From: JANQPX01 sp039197065 | GTDB taxonomy: Bacteria; Pseudomonadota; Alphaproteobacteria; Geminicoccales; Geminicoccaceae | Direction: 5' to 3' | Assembly (NCBI GenBank): GCA_039197065.1 | Contig: JBCCUL010000038.1 | Coordinates: forward strand, 23,479 to 87,478 | Length of the DNA: 64,000 nucleotides | Program-made: the position numbers and the translations under genes | Notes under the pieces: generated by a model | What the model was told of the DNA's origin: nothing | What the model saw: only the letters and a program-made list of their open reading frames with translations | Databases searched by the model: none | Shown here: positions 62,329-64,000 of the stretch, piece by piece | Numbering within the stretch: the first letter of the stretch is position 1 | Layout: each line of letters starts with the position of its first letter

Positions 62329-63576
62329 TCAGGCGCAAAGGCGGGTGAGGATGCCTTTTGCGGCCCGCTGTCCGCTCTTGAGAGCGCCGGCGACCGTGGC
62401 CGCCCAGCCATCGGCCTCGGCCGCTTCGCCGGTGAAGTGAATGCGTTCGGCATGGGGGCGATGAAGGGCTCTCCGTCGATCGGCAGCGCCTGGGCGCGCC
62501 ACCGAATAGCTGCCGAAGGCGAACGGATCTGTACCCCAACGCGTCTGGCGAAAGCCTAGCAGGCTTTGCTCGACCTTTTGGCCGAAGAGCGCTCTTAGCG
62601 GCGCGAGCGCAAAGTCGCCTGCCGCCGCCTCGCCTTCCGCCTCCAGCCTGCGGGCGAGGTTGCCGCCGACGAAAGCGATCACGTGGTCGCTGCCGGCCGG
62701 CCGGCAAAAGTAAAGAGCGGCTTCCTCGCTTTTGGTATTCTCGTGTAAATAAAAGCCGTCGCCCAGACCGAAGGGATCGCCGTCGAAGGCAAGCACGATC
62801 TTGGCGAGAAGGCCCATCGGCAAGCCGTCGATCGCCGCCAGATGGTCGACGTCGAGGCCGGGCTCTATTCTGATGCGTTCGGCAGCAAGCACGCCGATCG
62901 GGACCGTGACCAGGACGTGGTCGGCGCTCAATCGGCTATCGCGGGTCCGAATTTCGACCCCCGATCCGGACGCTCGAATGCTGGTGACGGGGCTGTTCAG
63001 ATGGACCGGTACGGCGCGGCCGTAGGCGGCCACCAGATGGCCATAGCCGGCGCGCACCAGCCGGTCCTCGCCGCTGACGCCTCTATGGAAGTCGACGACG
63101 CCAGCCTCGCTGTTGTCGGCGCCAAGCAGCCAGGGCCCGACCGATGCGCGCGCCTGCGGGGCGAATGGGCCGTCGAGATCGAGCGCCTCCTCGATCGAGC
63201 GATCGTAGTGGCCGGGAGCATCGGCTGCGGCGTCAACCTGCTCGACGGCCTTTTGCCGTGCGGCCATGAAGTCATTGAATACAGCTGGCGCTGCCTGGCG
63301 CCCGTCCATGAACAGAAAGCGCCGGCGTCGGTCGATTACGGTCTCGAACCCCAGCTCGTCTGCGATCGAGGTCCAGGGATTGTCTCGCCAGACATGGATG
63401 AAGGAGGCGCCGTGGTCGATGGGATGGCCGAAAAAATCGGGTTCCGTCGAGACACGGCCGCCGATCCGATCGCGCGCTTCGAGAACGGTGACCCTACGCC
63501 CGGCCTGAATAAAGGTGTGGGCGGCGGCGAGGCCGGCGGCGCCGGCGCCGATGATGATGACGTCAACGTCGTTCAT
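62329..63576 (-). CDS. FAD-dependent amine oxidase (monoamine oxidase family)
   Basis: 415-residue flavoprotein. FAD-binding IIGAGAAGLAAAHTFIQAG (8-26) is followed by VLEARDRIGGRV, and DHGASFIHVW matches the substrate-domain start. C-terminal HFTGEAAEADGWAATVAGAL is the second FAD contact of amine oxidases (usual form FAGE). Substrates could be polyamines or other amines. The partial spermidine synthase gene is at the other end of the window, so no linkage is implied. ATG 63576. Confidence 0.87.
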   Translation of the reverse strand: MNDVDVIIIGAGAAGLAAAHTFIQAGRRVTVLEARDRIGGRVSTEPDFFGHPIDHGASFIHVWRDNPWTSIADELGFETVIDRRRRFLFMDGRQAAPAVFNDFMAARQKAVEQVDAAADAPGHYDRSIEEALDLDGPFAPQARASVGPWLLGADNSEAGVVDFHRGVSGEDRLVRAGYGHLVAAYGRAVPVHLNSPVTSIRASGSGVEIRTRDSRLSADHVLVTVPIGVLAAERIRIEPGLDVDHLAAIDGLPMGLLAKIVLAFDGDPFGLGDGFYLHENTKSEEAALYFCRPAGSDHVIAFVGGNLARRLEAEGEAAAGDFALAPLRALFGQKVEQSLLGFRQTRWGTDPFAFGSYSVARPGAADRRRALHRPHAERIHFTGEAAEADGWAATVAGALKSGQRAAKGILTRLCA

Positions 63577-64000
63577 GGGTGCTCATGCATGAAAGTGACT
63601 CACCATGATTCATTCCGATGTTTCATGATGTTAGGGCGCGTTGTTCGACGAAATAAGGCGTACAAACAAGGAACTTTGGCCGGTTTCCGTCAGCAACGCC
63701 AAACCCGTCCAAACTTTATGGCAGTTTTATGAAAAAAAGACTTGATCCAAGGGCGATAGAGCCATAGATACCTCTCGCTGCCTGACGAACGGCGACGCAA
63801 GCGACACTCCAGCAAGCGATCGAAGTTTGGCGAAAGCGATCTTTCGCAGGGCACAACTCGCTCTTTGACAATGTGGATCAGGAAGGGATGTACAGGCGGC
63901 GGTAATGCTGTTTGGACATCAGTGACGGGATTTTTGTAGCTGGGCTACGGCCTTGTTATGGAAAATCCTTGTCAACGCCTTTGAGCATGACTTTCGTACG
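63577..64000 (+). promoter_or_regulatory. probable rRNA operon promoter and leader (boxB-boxA), 16S gene expected just beyond the window
   Basis: A-rich GAAAAAAAGA precedes TTGATC (63742-63747) and ATAGAT (63764-63769) with 16 bases between, a possible promoter. A perfect boxB-like hairpin GCGAAAG-CGAT-CTTTCGC spans 63830-63847. Thirteen bases on, GCTCTTTGACA (63860-63870) matches the rRNA antitermination boxA (GCTCTTTAACA). The following AAGGGATG and the GCATGACTTTCGTACG end resemble pre-16S leaders of alphaproteobacteria. No 16S sequence is visible within the window. Confidence 0.6.

Overview
The window is GC-rich chromosomal DNA from an alphaproteobacterium. The main evidence is a full-length CtrA response regulator next to fliI-fliJ, the hemE-hemJ-rho group, DUF1127 small proteins, an adrenodoxin-type ferredoxin with a thioredoxin-reductase-like ferredoxin reductase, and the order uvrC-pgsA-moaD-moaE. 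The exact order or genus cannot be fixed from sequence reading alone.

Layout. 1-12.9 kb: the 3' part of a spermidine synthase gene, a GGDEF-EAL signalling gene cut in two by an in-frame amber codon, small secreted and DUF1127 proteins, a moaE/moaD/pgsA/uvrC block on the minus strand, a lone creatinase, a LysR regulator and a glutamine amidotransferase. 13-20.8 kb: rho, hemJ and hemE run leftwards. A 419-base AT-richer gap with DnaA-like boxes, a strong candidate for the chromosomal origin, separates them from the rightward ppsR gene; an SDR and a YghU-type GST follow. 21-27.7 kb: a gcvT-gcvH-gcvP operon behind a tandem glycine riboswitch, a secreted protein paralogous to one at 4.2 kb, and a very short CDGSH iron-sulfur gene coupled to a lipoprotein gene. 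27.8-36.7 kb: ppx-rlmE, a degenerate GGDEF protein, a ferredoxin reductase/ferredoxin pair, fliJ-fliI, and divergent ctrA with a perfect CtrA box between them. 36.7-39.4 kb: a decayed zone with an IS200/IS605-type remnant, a broken zinc alcohol dehydrogenase, an IS5 scrap and several repeats. 39.4-56 kb: rhomboid protease, methanethiol-oxidase-like protein, an ArsR/SRPBCC pair, bcp, glnE, a giant AsmA/YhdP-like protein, a patatin, amtB with a sigma-54 promoter, and a UbiH-type hydroxylase. 56-60.7 kb: a repeat-rich island holding a class III aminotransferase and an IS481-type element between two inverted copies of a 130-bp palindromic repeat. 60.7-64 kb: a coiled-coil membrane protein, an amine oxidase, and what looks like the leader of an rRNA operon (boxB/boxA) running off the right end.

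The most unusual content is in the non-coding DNA. Four families of dispersed palindromic or MITE-like repeats (called A, B, C and D here) fill the intergenic regions. Family A (five copies) is a nested palindrome with 24-bp inner arms and, in most copies, an outer TTAA motif exactly 23 bp away. Families B, C and D share AGAGC/GCTCT-type ends. One B copy is nested in an A copy with an apparent 8-bp target duplication, and several genes take their stop codon from a repeat end. No autonomous transposase with matching ends is visible in the window.
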